64,000 nt of DNA from an uncultured Mediterraneibacter sp. (lineage in GTDB: Bacteria; Bacillota; Clostridia; Lachnospirales; Lachnospiraceae). The stretch covers positions 1-64,000 of the forward strand of contig NZ_CALWFZ010000003.1 in NCBI RefSeq assembly GCF_944377805.1. The letters are read 5' to 3'. A program made the translations under genes and the position numbers. Of the stretch, positions 1 to 8,300 are shown one piece after another (within the stretch, counting starts at the first letter, position 1; each line of letters opens with the position of its first letter). A model generated the notes under the pieces. It saw only the letters and a list, made by a program, of their open reading frames with translations. It was not told the DNA's origin and did not search any database.

Positions 1-29
1 GAGAAGATAATTGGAATGTTGATAACCAC

Positions 30-62
30 AGAAGAAAAGCCCCGGCGTAAACCGAGGACTTT
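30..62 (-). terminator. Probable rho-independent terminator, minus strand
   Basis: Read on the minus strand, an AAGTCCTCGG / CCGGGGCTT stem with a short loop is followed by TTTTCTTC. It is the second hairpin downstream of the vWA gene and probably a back-up terminator for it. Confidence 0.55.
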
Positions 63-74
63 GTCTACAGTCTG

Positions 75-107
75 AAGCGGCTCCATCATATTGATGGAGC
101 CGCTTTT
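75..107. terminator. Strong hairpin terminator after the vWA gene
   Basis: A perfect 13-base stem, AAGCGGCTCCATC with GATGGAGCCGCTT, encloses a short loop and ends in TTTT on the plus strand. It begins about 20 bases beyond the vWA stop codon on the minus strand. It probably insulates that gene from its neighbour in either direction. Confidence 0.75.
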
Positions 108-129
108 CTGATACCGCTGTTTTCTGCTT

Positions 130-1509
130 TCAGATCGTCACGATTGTATCGCAGCATTTAAAGTCCGTATCGATATTATGAGCGATAACGCGGGCTTTCA
201 GAGTTCTGGAGCCGCACAGGCCATCGGATTTGCAGGATACGCTGAGATCATCCGGCAGTACGAACCGGATACATTTCACAAGAATATCCCGGCACGACGA
301 ATAGCTGTGTGCCGGCACAGTGATCGTCTTAATGCCGCGCGGATGCTCTTTGCCGCGGCAGTCGGTCTCTGTCAGAATAATGCCCAGAGCCACCCGTTTT
401 CCCGGGCATACGTCTTTGACAGTCACGTTCAGTTCAATAATCCGCCCGGAAGATTCCAGATAAGTGTCGCCTAAGTCTACAACCATATAGTCGTTGCAGC
501 CCTCTACTGTAAAGTCTACAGGAACGGGGCATGGTTCGGGTGTGACGATGACGCCGCAGTCTACTTTGACAGAGGGGTTCGGGAATGTGACTGCATTTCC
601 TTCCTGATCAGAGTAAGCGATCCATTCATTTACCGGCTTGGTCCCTGAGTCAGAGGAGACGTGCCTGATATAGAACTCCAGGGAAGCCCCTTCGTTTGCC
701 GACACTCCAAGTTCCGGTATATTCCACTGAAGAGAGGTTGAGTTCACTGACATTGCCGTACCCTTTGTGGGCGGTGTGATACTTGTAATGACAAAGTCCG
801 GACGTACTGTCTCGTTGATCACAATATTTGTAGCTCCGGGTTTGGAGATGTTGGCCGCAAGATCCTCGAACAGTTCCTCCAGTTGGGAATCATCAGGAGT
901 AACCGCCACATGGGAAGCATCGGGATCAGTGGCCCAGTCATTGAGTACATTGACGTCTATGCCGTCAGCTCCGGTCAGGCCGATGCAGTAGATGACGATC
1001 CCGGCCGCCCGGGCCGCAGCAGCCACCGGTGCCGGCGGAGGACCTGAAGTTGTTTTTCCGTCTGTAAACATTACAATGACTTTGGCGTTGGAGGATCCGG
1101 GGTCAAACAGGCCGGATGCCACGGTGAAGGCGTCGGCATGATTGGTAGATCCGCCTGCGTTTAAACTGCTTACCGCGGCTTTTAAGTCTGCCACGGAAGT
1201 GATAAGCTGCGTGTTGGCTGTCGCAGTGTCGGCAAAACTGACGATGCCGATTCTGCTCCCTGAACCGATTGTTCCATCCTGTGTACTGTCAGTAGCCTCA
1301 TCGATAATGTCGATAAAAGTATCTGCTCCGGCTTTCATATTTACAAGAGGGCTTCCGGCCATACTGCCCGAGCGGTCCAGCACAAGGACGATGTCTGTGG
1401 GATTGGACATAATATCGGGAGCCGCTGAAAGCGCCAGTGTCACCTTCAGCATACCGTCGCAGCCGATCTGAAGAGTATCGATTTGTTTGTTAGAATTTGT
1501 AATACCCAT
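130..1509 (-). CDS. von Willebrand factor A domain protein with Cys-rich C-terminus
   Basis: 459 residues. A vWA domain occupies about residues 35-225 and has a complete metal-ion adhesion site: Asp45, Ser47 and Ser49 in a DRSGSM motif, plus the later FTDGKT strand and turn. The middle part (about 225-320) resembles a beta-sandwich of the DUF11 type. The last 140 residues form a Cys-rich module with at least nine Cys. No signal peptide, lipobox, transmembrane segment or sorting signal is visible, which is unusual for a vWA adhesin. The protein may act in the cytosol, on a spore coat, or leave by a non-classical route. The start is supported by a GGAGGTA site just upstream. It is monocistronic, with two hairpins downstream. 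The domain call is firm; the biological role is unknown. Confidence 0.8.
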   Translation of the reverse strand: MGITNSNKQIDTLQIGCDGMLKVTLALSAAPDIMSNPTDIVLVLDRSGSMAGSPLVNMKAGADTFIDIIDEATDSTQDGTIGSGSRIGIVSFADTATANTQLITSVADLKAAVSSLNAGGSTNHADAFTVASGLFDPGSSNAKVIVMFTDGKTTSGPPPAPVAAAARAAGIVIYCIGLTGADGIDVNVLNDWATDPDASHVAVTPDDSQLEELFEDLAANISKPGATNIVINETVRPDFVITSITPPTKGTAMSVNSTSLQWNIPELGVSANEGASLEFYIRHVSSDSGTKPVNEWIAYSDQEGNAVTFPNPSVKVDCGVIVTPEPCPVPVDFTVEGCNDYMVVDLGDTYLESSGRIIELNVTVKDVCPGKRVALGIILTETDCRGKEHPRGIKTITVPAHSYSSCRDILVKCIRFVLPDDLSVSCKSDGLCGSRTLKARVIAHNIDTDFKCCDTIVTI

Positions 1510-1595
1510 TGCAATACCTCCATATATTATTACGTTAGAGAAGATGCATCTTCTTCTATATCATATGTGGAAGTAGGCAAAAAAGTGTACAGGAC

Positions 1596-1838
1596 TCAGC
1601 CGTCCATCAACTCCTCATATGTGACGTCTAACACCTGGCAGAGCGCTCTCAGCTCAATATCTGTGACATATCTTTTGTTTGTCTCGATTCGTGTGATGAC
1701 ATTTTTATCCATGTCATATCCGTTAAGCTGTAACTGATATGCCAGAAGTCTCTGGGAATAGTTGCGTTCCTTTCTGAATTTTATCAGGTTTGCGCTGATC
1801 AGATTCTTTTCTCCTGTGTTTTTACATGGTTTTGGCAT
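1596..1838 (-). CDS. Small XRE/Cro-type helix-turn-helix regulator
   Basis: 80 residues, essentially one HTH_3 domain. It has the typical pattern of RKERNYSQRLLAYQLQ (helices 1-2), a recognition-helix segment around KNVITRIETNKRYV, and ELRALCQVLDVTYEEL at the end. No sensor or oligomerisation domain is present, so the ligand or partner is unknown. An AAAGGA site precedes the start. It is divergent from the membrane-protein gene at 1951 across a short AT-rich spacer holding an inverted repeat, which suggests it regulates itself and that gene. Family call is firm, the target is inferred. Confidence 0.8.
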   Translation of the reverse strand: MPKPCKNTGEKNLISANLIKFRKERNYSQRLLAYQLQLNGYDMDKNVITRIETNKRYVTDIELRALCQVLDVTYEELMDG

Positions 1839-1889
1839 AATAATCCATCCTTTCTTTTGAAACTTTGTATCGATTTTTGCACCTTTTTA

Positions 1890-1918
1890 TTGATTTTATA
1901 TAATCAAAAGGGTATAAT
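1890..1918 (+). promoter_or_regulatory. Sigma-A type promoter with overlapping inverted repeat
   Basis: TTGATT (1890-1895), a 17-base spacer and TATAAT (1913-1918) form a good promoter for the gene at 1951. TGATT-ttatat-AATCA (1891-1906) is an inverted repeat over the -35 region. Its place between the divergent XRE gene and its neighbour makes it a candidate operator. Confidence 0.6.
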
Positions 1919-1950
1919 CGGTTGTAAAAACGAGACAAAGAGGCGCAATT

Positions 1951-2391
1951 ATGATAAAACGCAACGAAATGAAGAACCGGAGGCGGATGACCTGGGGGAT
2001 ATTGGCCGCGGTTATACTACTCTGCCTGATTGTTCCATATGCTTTTAGACGGTGGCAAAAAGAGCATACCGGAATTCCCGACGCGGTCAGCAGCACATCT
2101 GACGGTAGCGGATGCCGGCTGACGGTAGTGGCGAACTGCGACAAGATCAAAGACCGGGAGGAGTTTGCCTGGGAGGTAATCGAGATGTGCAGGAACAATT
2201 CGTTTCATACGATCCGTCTGTCCACCGATATATCCGGCTGGCCGGCCAGCCTCGACATAGCGGTGTATCTGCACAAAGCCGATATTGGAGTAAAAGAAGA
2301 GGTTATGAGGATCCGGTATGAGCCCAGAGACAATAAACGCGAGTATGATATAAAAAACGATGCGGATAAATATGAACTGATCATAGAGTGA
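1951..2391 (+). CDS. Hypothetical single-pass membrane protein
   Basis: 146 residues that I do not recognise. A basic N-terminus is followed by one hydrophobic segment (about residues 14-30), then about 115 residues of polar, probably extracytoplasmic sequence. That part reads as an alpha/beta fold with an ISGWPASLDIAVYLH strand region and a charged end. There is no lipobox Cys at the end of the hydrophobic stretch, so it is either a membrane anchor or an uncleaved signal. A weak AAAGAGG site precedes the ATG and a good promoter lies at 1890-1918. The divergent XRE gene suggests shared control. No function is assigned. Confidence 0.65.
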   Translation: MIKRNEMKNRRRMTWGILAAVILLCLIVPYAFRRWQKEHTGIPDAVSSTSDGSGCRLTVVANCDKIKDREEFAWEVIEMCRNNSFHTIRLSTDISGWPASLDIAVYLHKADIGVKEEVMRIRYEPRDNKREYDIKNDADKYELIIE

Positions 2392-2514
2392 TCCGGGAAA
2401 ACACATTTTTTTATGATCTTCTTCATAATTCCGTCACAAACGCGAGCTATCTTTTAACATGTAAAAAGAAAAAGTTCTCCTCCGGGGGAGAAAACATGAA
2501 AAGAGGCAGGAATT

Positions 2515-3840
2515 ATGAACGAGCAGTTTTACAATGACAATAACAGAAACAATGAGTATCATTTCACAGGAGAGCAGCTAAATCGGGCTACAGCCCCGAA
2601 GTCGCCGAAAACAAAGAAGCCCATGTCGGCAGGTAAAAAGTGGGCGATGGTTCTGTCTATGGCTCTCGCTTTTGGTCTGGTGGCAGGGAGCGCGATGTTC
2701 GGAGTCAACGCGGCTGGCAGTTATCTTCTGGAGAGCCTTGACGAGCCGGTCCAGCTTGACCAGACGCAGACGACGAGCAGTTCCGGTTCGGCCACATCCG
2801 ACGGGAGTACTTCCGGTTCTGTAACCGAGGTTGCCCAGAACGCGATGCCGTCTCTGGTGACAATCTCTACTATGTCTGTGGAGGAGATGCGGAGCTTCTT
2901 TGGAGGAACCCAGCAGTACGAAGTAGAGAGTGCCGGTACAGGTGTGATTGTCGGTGAGAACGACACTGAGCTTCTGATCGCTACGAACTATCATGTAGTA
3001 GAAAATGCGACAAGTCTGTCAGTCGGATTTATCGACGAACAGAGTGTGGAAGCTGAGATAAAGGGTACGGATGTCAATAATGACCTGGCTGTTGTAGCTG
3101 TACAGTTATCTGATATACCGGATGATACGATGAACCAGATTAAGATCGCTACTATTGGGGATTCAGATGAACTTCAGCTTGGTGATCAGGTAGTTGCCAT
3201 CGGCAATGCGCTTGGCTACGGACAGTCTGTGACGAGCGGATATGTAAGTGCTTTGGACCGCGATCTGTCTCTTACTTACAATGACGGAACGACGATAGAG
3301 TCTACAGGGCTGATCCAGACAGACGCTGCCATCAACTCCGGCAACAGCGGCGGAGCGCTCCTGAACATGCAGGGTGAATTGATCGGAATCAATGAGGCAA
3401 AGAGCTCCTCTGCTACATCGGGAGCATCGGTGGATAATGTCGGTTTTGCCATTCCGATCGACAAAGCACAGACCAGTCTTCAGGAAATGATGAATATGGA
3501 GACCAGGGAGCGGGTGGATGCAAGCGAAGCATCTTATCTTGGAATCCAGGGGTCTGACGTTTCCGCTGAAGTAACAGAACTGTACAATATACCATCCGGT
3601 GTAGTTGTGGCAGAGGTTGTGGAGAACAGTCCGGCTGATCAGGCCGGTTTCAAACAGGGAGATATTCTGACTGCCCTGGATGGCCGCACGGTCAGCAGCA
3701 TGTCGCAGCTACAGGATGTACTCCAGTATTACGCGGCAGGCGAGAAAGTAGATCTGACGATACAGCGAGCAGAGGGCGGCCAGTATCAGGAACAGACCGT
3801 GAGCGTTACGCTGGGCTCTGTTCAGGATGTTCAGAGATAG
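2515..3840 (+). CDS. HtrA/DegP-type membrane-anchored serine protease with PDZ domain
   Basis: 441 residues. A cytosolic N-terminal tail of about 42 residues is followed by one membrane segment (about 43-66), a Ser/Thr/Gly-rich linker, a trypsin-like S1C protease domain (about 105-310) and a single PDZ domain (about 335-430). The catalytic triad is visible: His160 in TNYHVV, Asp190 in NNDLAVV, Ser278 in GNSGGAL. Family members degrade or refold damaged proteins at the outer face of the membrane and are usually induced by envelope stress. The architecture matches HtrA/YkdA/YvtA of Bacillus. It is monocistronic with a good downstream terminator. The exact paralogue cannot be told from sequence alone. 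Confidence 0.92.
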   Translation: MNEQFYNDNNRNNEYHFTGEQLNRATAPKSPKTKKPMSAGKKWAMVLSMALAFGLVAGSAMFGVNAAGSYLLESLDEPVQLDQTQTTSSSGSATSDGSTSGSVTEVAQNAMPSLVTISTMSVEEMRSFFGGTQQYEVESAGTGVIVGENDTELLIATNYHVVENATSLSVGFIDEQSVEAEIKGTDVNNDLAVVAVQLSDIPDDTMNQIKIATIGDSDELQLGDQVVAIGNALGYGQSVTSGYVSALDRDLSLTYNDGTTIESTGLIQTDAAINSGNSGGALLNMQGELIGINEAKSSSATSGASVDNVGFAIPIDKAQTSLQEMMNMETRERVDASEASYLGIQGSDVSAEVTELYNIPSGVVVAEVVENSPADQAGFKQGDILTALDGRTVSSMSQLQDVLQYYAAGEKVDLTIQRAEGGQYQEQTVSVTLGSVQDVQR

Positions 3841-3855
3841 AAGGATCTCATCGGG

Positions 3856-3890
3856 AAAAGCTGAAGTCAATGAGTTGGCTTCAGCTTTTT
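3856..3890 (+). terminator. Rho-independent terminator after htrA-type gene
   Basis: AAAAGCTGAAGTC pairs with GGCTTCAGCTTTTT around a short loop, and a T tract ends the hairpin. It lies 16 bases after the protease stop codon. Confidence 0.85.
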
Positions 3891-3935
3891 GCTCTGTCTG
3901 TGCGGCAGGAACCCGCATTTCCTAAAACCCCCAAT

Positions 3936-3964
3936 TTACTACTGGACGTAACTTCTGATACGAT
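3936..3964 (+). promoter_or_regulatory. Possible promoter of the pyrophosphatase gene
   Basis: TTACTA (3936-3941), 17 bases, TACGAT (3959-3964). The match to the sigma-A consensus is only fair, but it is the best candidate between the upstream terminator and the gene. Confidence 0.35.
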
Positions 3965-4038
3965 GTAAAATTAAATCAAATATGAACCAGAGGATCTTAT
4001 TTAAAAGAAAATTCTACGAAGCATAACAGGAGGTTTTT

Positions 4039-4578
4039 ATGGGAAATATATGGCATGATATCAGAGAGGACAGAATATTTCCGACGGATTTCATATCTGT
4101 GATTGAGATTTCCAAGGGAAGCAAGAAAAAATATGAACTGGACAAAGAAACAGGGCTGATTATTCTGGACAGAGTTCTGTATACATCGACGCATTATCCG
4201 ATGAATTATGGATTTATACCCCGCACTCTCGGGGATGACGGCGATCCGCTGGATGTGCTTGTTATGTGTTCAGAGCCTCTGGAGCCTATGACCTTGGTCA
4301 GATGTTATCCTATCGGTGTGATGAAGATGACGGACGGAGGCGCAATGGATGAGAAGATCATAGCGATTCCCTGGGCGGATCCGACGTATGAGGCGTACAC
4401 GGAAATTTCACAACTGCCGAGACATATTTTCGACGAGATCCGGCATTTTTTCAGTGTGTATAAAGATCTTGAGGGAAAAGAAACCGCGGTCAATGAGTTT
4501 GACGGCGCACTCGGTGCTGTTCAGGTGATTGAGGAGTGCATTGACAGATACAGGGAAAAATATTGCGGCAAGGTATAA
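4039..4578 (+). CDS. ppa: Inorganic pyrophosphatase, family I (soluble)
   Basis: 179 residues, the usual size for bacterial family I enzymes. It hydrolyses pyrophosphate to phosphate and so pulls biosynthetic reactions forward. The signature [11 protein letters not shown] at about residues 65-75 carries the metal-binding Asp residues (Asp67, Asp69, Asp72), and [13 protein letters not shown] before it is typical of the active-site face. An AGGAGG site lies eight bases before the ATG. The next gene follows after 13 bases, so the pyrophosphatase may lead the phasin-like/UbiB operon. Many Firmicutes use a family II (DHH) enzyme instead; this one is clearly family I. Confidence 0.93.
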   Translation: MGNIWHDIREDRIFPTDFISVIEISKGSKKKYELDKETGLIILDRVLYTSTHYPMNYGFIPRTLGDDGDPLDVLVMCSEPLEPMTLVRCYPIGVMKMTDGGAMDEKIIAIPWADPTYEAYTEISQLPRHIFDEIRHFFSVYKDLEGKETAVNEFDGALGAVQVIEECIDRYREKYCGKV

Positions 4579-4591
4579 GGAGGATATTAAA

Positions 4592-4921
4592 ATGGAAAAA
4601 CTCAGTGACAACATCAAAAAGATTATACTGGCAGGAATCGGAGCAGTGGCCGTGACGGCGGAGAAGTCGAAAGATCTTCTGGATGAGATGGTGGAGAAAG
4701 GGGAACTTACAGTCGAGCAGGGTAAAGTGCTCAATGAGGAGCTGAAACATAATATCAGGGAAAAGATGAACATTAAGCCGGAGGGTGAGAAATCTTCTGA
4801 ACCGGATCTCTCCGAATTGCTGGATCAGATGACTCCGGAGCAGATCACGGTGCTGAAAGAGCAGATCCAGAAAAAAGAGGCGGCGGCAAGGGAGAAGTCG
4901 GGAGAAAGTGAAGAAGCATGA
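4592..4921 (+). CDS. Phasin-like coiled-coil protein (polyhydroxyalkanoate regulator-like)
   Basis: 109 residues, highly charged and almost wholly helical. An N-terminal amphipathic/hydrophobic stretch (about 8-24) is followed by a long Glu/Lys-rich segment with heptad character. It resembles the short proteins annotated as phasin family or polyhydroxyalkanoate synthesis regulator in clostridia, although no PHA synthase is seen here. The start at 4592 is chosen over longer frames because AAGGAGGATATT precedes it. The stop overlaps the ATG of the AarF/UbiB-type gene (ATGA), so the two are probably translated together and may form a complex. The molecular role is not established. Confidence 0.7.
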   Translation: MEKLSDNIKKIILAGIGAVAVTAEKSKDLLDEMVEKGELTVEQGKVLNEELKHNIREKMNIKPEGEKSSEPDLSELLDQMTPEQITVLKEQIQKKEAAAREKSGESEEA

Positions 4922-6501
4922 GCAGGGTAGAACCTATCGAATATCATTCGAGACTGCGGGAAATCACAGCTGTGCTGAGAAAGCACAACATTACGCGGGG
5001 AGTCACCCCCGAAAAACTCCGGGAGATACTGGAGGATCTCGGTCCCACATTTATTAAGCTGGGCCAGATCATGTCCATGCATTCGGACATACTTCCGAAA
5101 CGGTACTGCGATGAGCTGATGAAACTCCGTTCGGAAGTGACTCCCATGTCTTTTGAAGAGGTGGTTTCTGTGATCGAAGGGTCCTACGGACGTTCCTGGA
5201 AGAGAGTGTTCTCATCCATAGAAGAGACGCCGCAGGGCTCTGCTTCTATTGCCCAGGTGCACAGGGCGGTCTTAAAAAGCGGGGAAGAGGTCGTCGTAAA
5301 AGTCCAGAGAAAAGACATTTACGAAAAAATGGCTCGGGATATTGACCTGCTTCACAAGGCTGTCAGGGTGATGCCTCCGATCAGCATTAAGGGGATGGCG
5401 GATCTGGATCTTGTGCTTGATGAGATGTGGTCAGTGACGAGGGATGAGATGAACTTCCTCACGGAGGCGTCGAATATGGAGGAGTTCGCCCGCAGGAATA
5501 AAGAAGTCAGTTTCGTGGGAACTCCGGTGCTCTATCAGCAGTTTTCCACGGTGAACGTCCTTGTCATGGAGTATATCGAAGGAATCGGAATCGACGATAA
5601 GGAGGCTCTGACCCGGCAGGGATATGATCTCAAAGAGATCGGAAGCAAGTTGGTGGACAACTATATCAAACAGGTGATGGACGACGGTTTCTTCCATGCG
5701 GATCCTCACTCTGGCAATGTGAAGATCAGAGGCGGTAAGATTATCTGGATCGATATGGGGATGATGGGGCGACTTACAGAGCATGACCGGGAGATGATCG
5801 GAAAGGCAGTTCAGGGAGTCGCCTTAAGTGATGTGGGGCTGATTCAGCAGGCAGTGCTTGCCATCGGCGAGTTCAAGGAGCGGCCGGATCAGCGGAAACT
5901 GTATGAGGATATAGAAGGCCTTCTTCTGAAATACGGCAGCGTTGAAATGGGGCGGATCAATGTGGCTGAGGTTATGACAGATCTTATGGATGTGATGAAA
6001 AACAATAAGATCAAGATGCCGCATGGCCTGACGATGCTGGCAAGAGGCCTGACCCATATGGAGGGAGTTCTGGCTGATATTGCCCCGGACATCAATATGG
6101 TGGAGATCGCTACAGCTCATATGTCCGGCGAGTTTTTTCGGAAACTGGATCTGAAAAAAGAATTAAAAAGCAGCGGGAAGAGCGTCCTCAGGTCTGTCCG
6201 CAAAGCGCTTGATATTCCGTCTATGGTATCTGACATGATGAGCGGTTATCTCAAAGGCCAGGCAAAGGTGAACCTGGATCTCCAGGCGTCAGATGAGCTC
6301 GCCAGACTTCTTCGGAGGCTGGTGCGAAACATCGTGATGGGACTATGGGTGATGGCACTTCTGATCAGCTCAAGCATCATCTGCACTACGGATATGACGC
6401 CAAAGATTCTCGGGATTCCGGCGATCGGCGCGTTAGGATATATGCTGGCATTTCTTATTGTGATGTATGTGTTTATCAAACATCTGCTCTCGAGAAAATA
6501 A
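4918..6501 (+). CDS. AarF/UbiB (ABC1) family atypical kinase
   Basis: 527 residues. The N-terminal extension carries the family KxGQ motif (Lys47-Gln50 within FIKLGQIMS). Next come a small lobe with SIAQVHRA and the VVKVQR lysine, the catalytic/metal loop FHADPHSGNV and an IDMGMMG (DFG-like) segment. Two hydrophobic helices near the C-terminus (about 465-525) anchor it in the membrane. UbiB/COQ8 relatives are ATPases or kinases that support isoprenoid-quinone synthesis, but a fermentative clostridium is unlikely to make ubiquinone, so the substrate here is open, perhaps another polyprenoid lipid. It overlaps the upstream phasin-like gene by four bases and lies 14 bases before a DgkA-type lipid kinase. 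Confidence 0.88.
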   Translation: MSRVEPIEYHSRLREITAVLRKHNITRGVTPEKLREILEDLGPTFIKLGQIMSMHSDILPKRYCDELMKLRSEVTPMSFEEVVSVIEGSYGRSWKRVFSSIEETPQGSASIAQVHRAVLKSGEEVVVKVQRKDIYEKMARDIDLLHKAVRVMPPISIKGMADLDLVLDEMWSVTRDEMNFLTEASNMEEFARRNKEVSFVGTPVLYQQFSTVNVLVMEYIEGIGIDDKEALTRQGYDLKEIGSKLVDNYIKQVMDDGFFHADPHSGNVKIRGGKIIWIDMGMMGRLTEHDREMIGKAVQGVALSDVGLIQQAVLAIGEFKERPDQRKLYEDIEGLLLKYGSVEMGRINVAEVMTDLMDVMKNNKIKMPHGLTMLARGLTHMEGVLADIAPDINMVEIATAHMSGEFFRKLDLKKELKSSGKSVLRSVRKALDIPSMVSDMMSGYLKGQAKVNLDLQASDELARLLRRLVRNIVMGLWVMALLISSSIICTTDMTPKILGIPAIGALGYMLAFLIVMYVFIKHLLSRK

Positions 6502-6515
6502 AGGAGAGAGAACCT

Positions 6516-6896
6516 ATGAAGAAAGATGACAAAAGACCGGTTGTTGAGAGTTTTGGCTATGCCTTTGAAGGAATATGGACTGGCATTGCGAAAGAACGTA
6601 ATATGAAAATCCACTGTCTTGCCATTATATTTGTCACTCTGGCAGGAACATTTTTCGGGATCACTCCTGTGGAGTGGTGTATCTGTCTTCTCCTCTTCGC
6701 GCTGGTGGCGTCGTTGGAACTGGTCAATACGGCGGTGGAGGCTGCGGTAGACCTTGTGACGGAAGAAAAGAAGCCTCTGGCCAAGATCGCAAAAGACACT
6801 GCGGCAGGTGCCGTGCTCTTTTCGGCCATCGTATCTGTGATCATCGGATGCATTATCTTTCTGCCATATGTATTGGAACTGCTGGAAAAGATATGA
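6516..6896 (+). CDS. dgkA: DgkA-type lipid kinase (undecaprenol/diacylglycerol kinase family)
   Basis: 126 residues with three membrane helices (about 28-48, 52-70, 92-118). The family core, with a conserved Glu-Asn pair, is present as LELVNTAVEAAVDLV, followed by AKIAKDTAAGAV. In Gram-positive bacteria this family mainly phosphorylates undecaprenol, feeding the lipid carrier for peptidoglycan and other wall polymers. I chose the ATG at 6516 because AAGGAGAGAG precedes it and the length then fits the family; a longer in-frame start lies inside the upstream gene. It follows the UbiB-type gene by 14 bases, probably in one transcript. Confidence 0.9.
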   Translation: MKKDDKRPVVESFGYAFEGIWTGIAKERNMKIHCLAIIFVTLAGTFFGITPVEWCICLLLFALVASLELVNTAVEAAVDLVTEEKKPLAKIAKDTAAGAVLFSAIVSVIIGCIIFLPYVLELLEKI

Positions 6897-6955
6897 TACA
6901 ATAATAACATCGTACGCTGACGCCATCGATGAACACAGAAAGGAAGACAGATAAA

Positions 6956-7738
6956 ATGAGTGATAATAATACAAAAGTAACAAAGCAGGAGACACTATCA
7001 GCGCTTCGGAGCCCGGGAGAGCTCTATGTGGTTATGTCCGGGGTGACAAAGCTGCCTTTTGTAAAGTGTGATGAGGATACGTTTGACGATGAGGTATTTC
7101 TTTACTACCGTCTGGAGGATGCGAAGGAAAGCGCAGAGCGGCTGGCGGAGCAAAAGTATCTGACCGCCGTTGCAAAGCTAGAGGAAAATCAGCTTCTTCC
7201 CTTTTATACCGGACTTTATACGATGGGGGTGAACTGTCTTGCCGTCAACTACGGAACAGATACGCAGATCAGTATTCAGCTCTCCGACCTTGTAGTTCGT
7301 AAAAACACGGATGAACTTCAGGAAGGCAGGAAGCTGATCGAAAATCCGGCGCTGCATCTGACAGCGATTTATTTCATGCAGGAGATGCGCCGCCAGGAGA
7401 AACCGCAGCCAACAGAAGAGCTGAAAGAACTTCAGGAAGAGCTGCTGGCCCACTACAGTAAGAGCACCCTTATTATAGCGGTTCAGGAGGACGGGCAGGT
7501 TCCGGTTCTGAAGCTGAAAAACGGCGATATTTACCAGCCGGTCTTTACGGATATTCTGGAGATGCAGAAATTCACCAAGGAAAAGAAGATGAAGACTTCC
7601 GCGGTCGCTGCGGCCAGGATTCCTGAGATTCTGGTCGGAGAGACAAAAGGAGTTGTCATCAATCCTCTCGGAGTCAATGTGCAGCTTCAGGTGTCGAGGA
7701 GAAACAAACCTGCGGCTGACGCGCAGGAAGATGCGTGA
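6956..7738 (+). CDS. SseB-family protein
   Basis: 260 residues from the ATG at 6956, which has AAAGGAAG upstream and is preferred over an in-frame ATG at 6929. The N-terminal half (about 15-95) has an SseB-like layout: GELYVVMSG, a YRLEDAKESAERLAEQ helix, then a GVNCLAVNYG strand region. The C-terminal half repeats a similar alpha/beta fold around STLIIAVQEDGQVPVLKLKNGD and ends in GVVINPLGVNVQL, typical of SseB C-terminal parts. No catalytic residues are evident and function is unknown in Firmicutes. The GNAT-like gene follows after 30 bases. Confidence 0.65.
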   Translation: MSDNNTKVTKQETLSALRSPGELYVVMSGVTKLPFVKCDEDTFDDEVFLYYRLEDAKESAERLAEQKYLTAVAKLEENQLLPFYTGLYTMGVNCLAVNYGTDTQISIQLSDLVVRKNTDELQEGRKLIENPALHLTAIYFMQEMRRQEKPQPTEELKELQEELLAHYSKSTLIIAVQEDGQVPVLKLKNGDIYQPVFTDILEMQKFTKEKKMKTSAVAAARIPEILVGETKGVVINPLGVNVQLQVSRRNKPAADAQEDA

Positions 7739-7768
7739 CGCATACCTCTATGAGGACAGGAGGAGAAA

Positions 7769-8194
7769 ATGTCAATAGCTGTATACATAAGAAAAGAATA
7801 CTTCCGCGCTGTCACGATCAAAGATAAGAGCGCGCATATTCTGGAGTTTCGTTACCGTCCCCGGACAGTCGATGTGTTTGAAGAGGGATACCCGGTCTTT
7901 CATCTGGAGTACATTTTAGAGAGTAAGACGAAAGCGAGTATTATCGAATACTATCTCACAGATTTTGCCCTGAGGGGGAAAGGCTACGGAACTGTATGCA
8001 TGAATGAGATAACCGCTCAGCTCGGCAAAAAGGGAACTACTTTGATTACGGCTCCGACAGGATATGAGCTGGCGCCTCTTGGGTATACCGGGCCGGATCA
8101 GTATCACGAACTGATGGCGGGATTTTACGAAAAGACCGGTTTTTCTGTCGGTGGAGACGGAGATCTTGCGATGAAGATATTGGAAGAACAGTGA
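7769..8194 (+). CDS. GNAT-like acyltransferase, small
   Basis: 141 residues. A GNAT core can be recognised: a central strand region, the acyl-CoA pyrophosphate-binding loop in ALRGKGYGTVCMNEI (R-G-K-G-Y-G, about residues 70-84), and the late FYEKTGFSVGGDG element. The N-terminal strands are shorter than in most GNATs, so the substrate pocket may be reduced. AGGAGGAG precedes the ATG. It probably shares a transcript with the SseB-like gene. The acceptor substrate is unknown. Confidence 0.65.
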   Translation: MSIAVYIRKEYFRAVTIKDKSAHILEFRYRPRTVDVFEEGYPVFHLEYILESKTKASIIEYYLTDFALRGKGYGTVCMNEITAQLGKKGTTLITAPTGYELAPLGYTGPDQYHELMAGFYEKTGFSVGGDGDLAMKILEEQ

Positions 8195-8246
8195 TACTGG
8201 GAATATTGCACAGTTTTCAAAGAGAAAATTAGTCAATATTGCTGGA

Positions 8247-8276
8247 TTGACTACGGATGGTAATTTTGTTTATACT
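8247..8276 (+). promoter_or_regulatory. Promoter of ptsG
   Basis: TTGACT (8247-8252), an 18-base spacer and TATACT (8271-8276). The predicted transcript starts just ahead of the RAT/terminator element. Confidence 0.7.
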
Positions 8277-8300
8277 AAATATGCAAATCGAATATATCAG

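Noticed and set aside
178-474. Plus-strand frame of 98 codons opposite the vWA gene
   Set aside because: Opposite a well-supported gene with a ribosome site and domain match; low-complexity shadow product without motifs.
6246-6995. Minus-strand frame of 249 codons over the UbiB-type and dgkA genes
   Set aside because: Shadow of strong coding frames on the plus strand; the product is rich in Ser, His and Arg with no domain.
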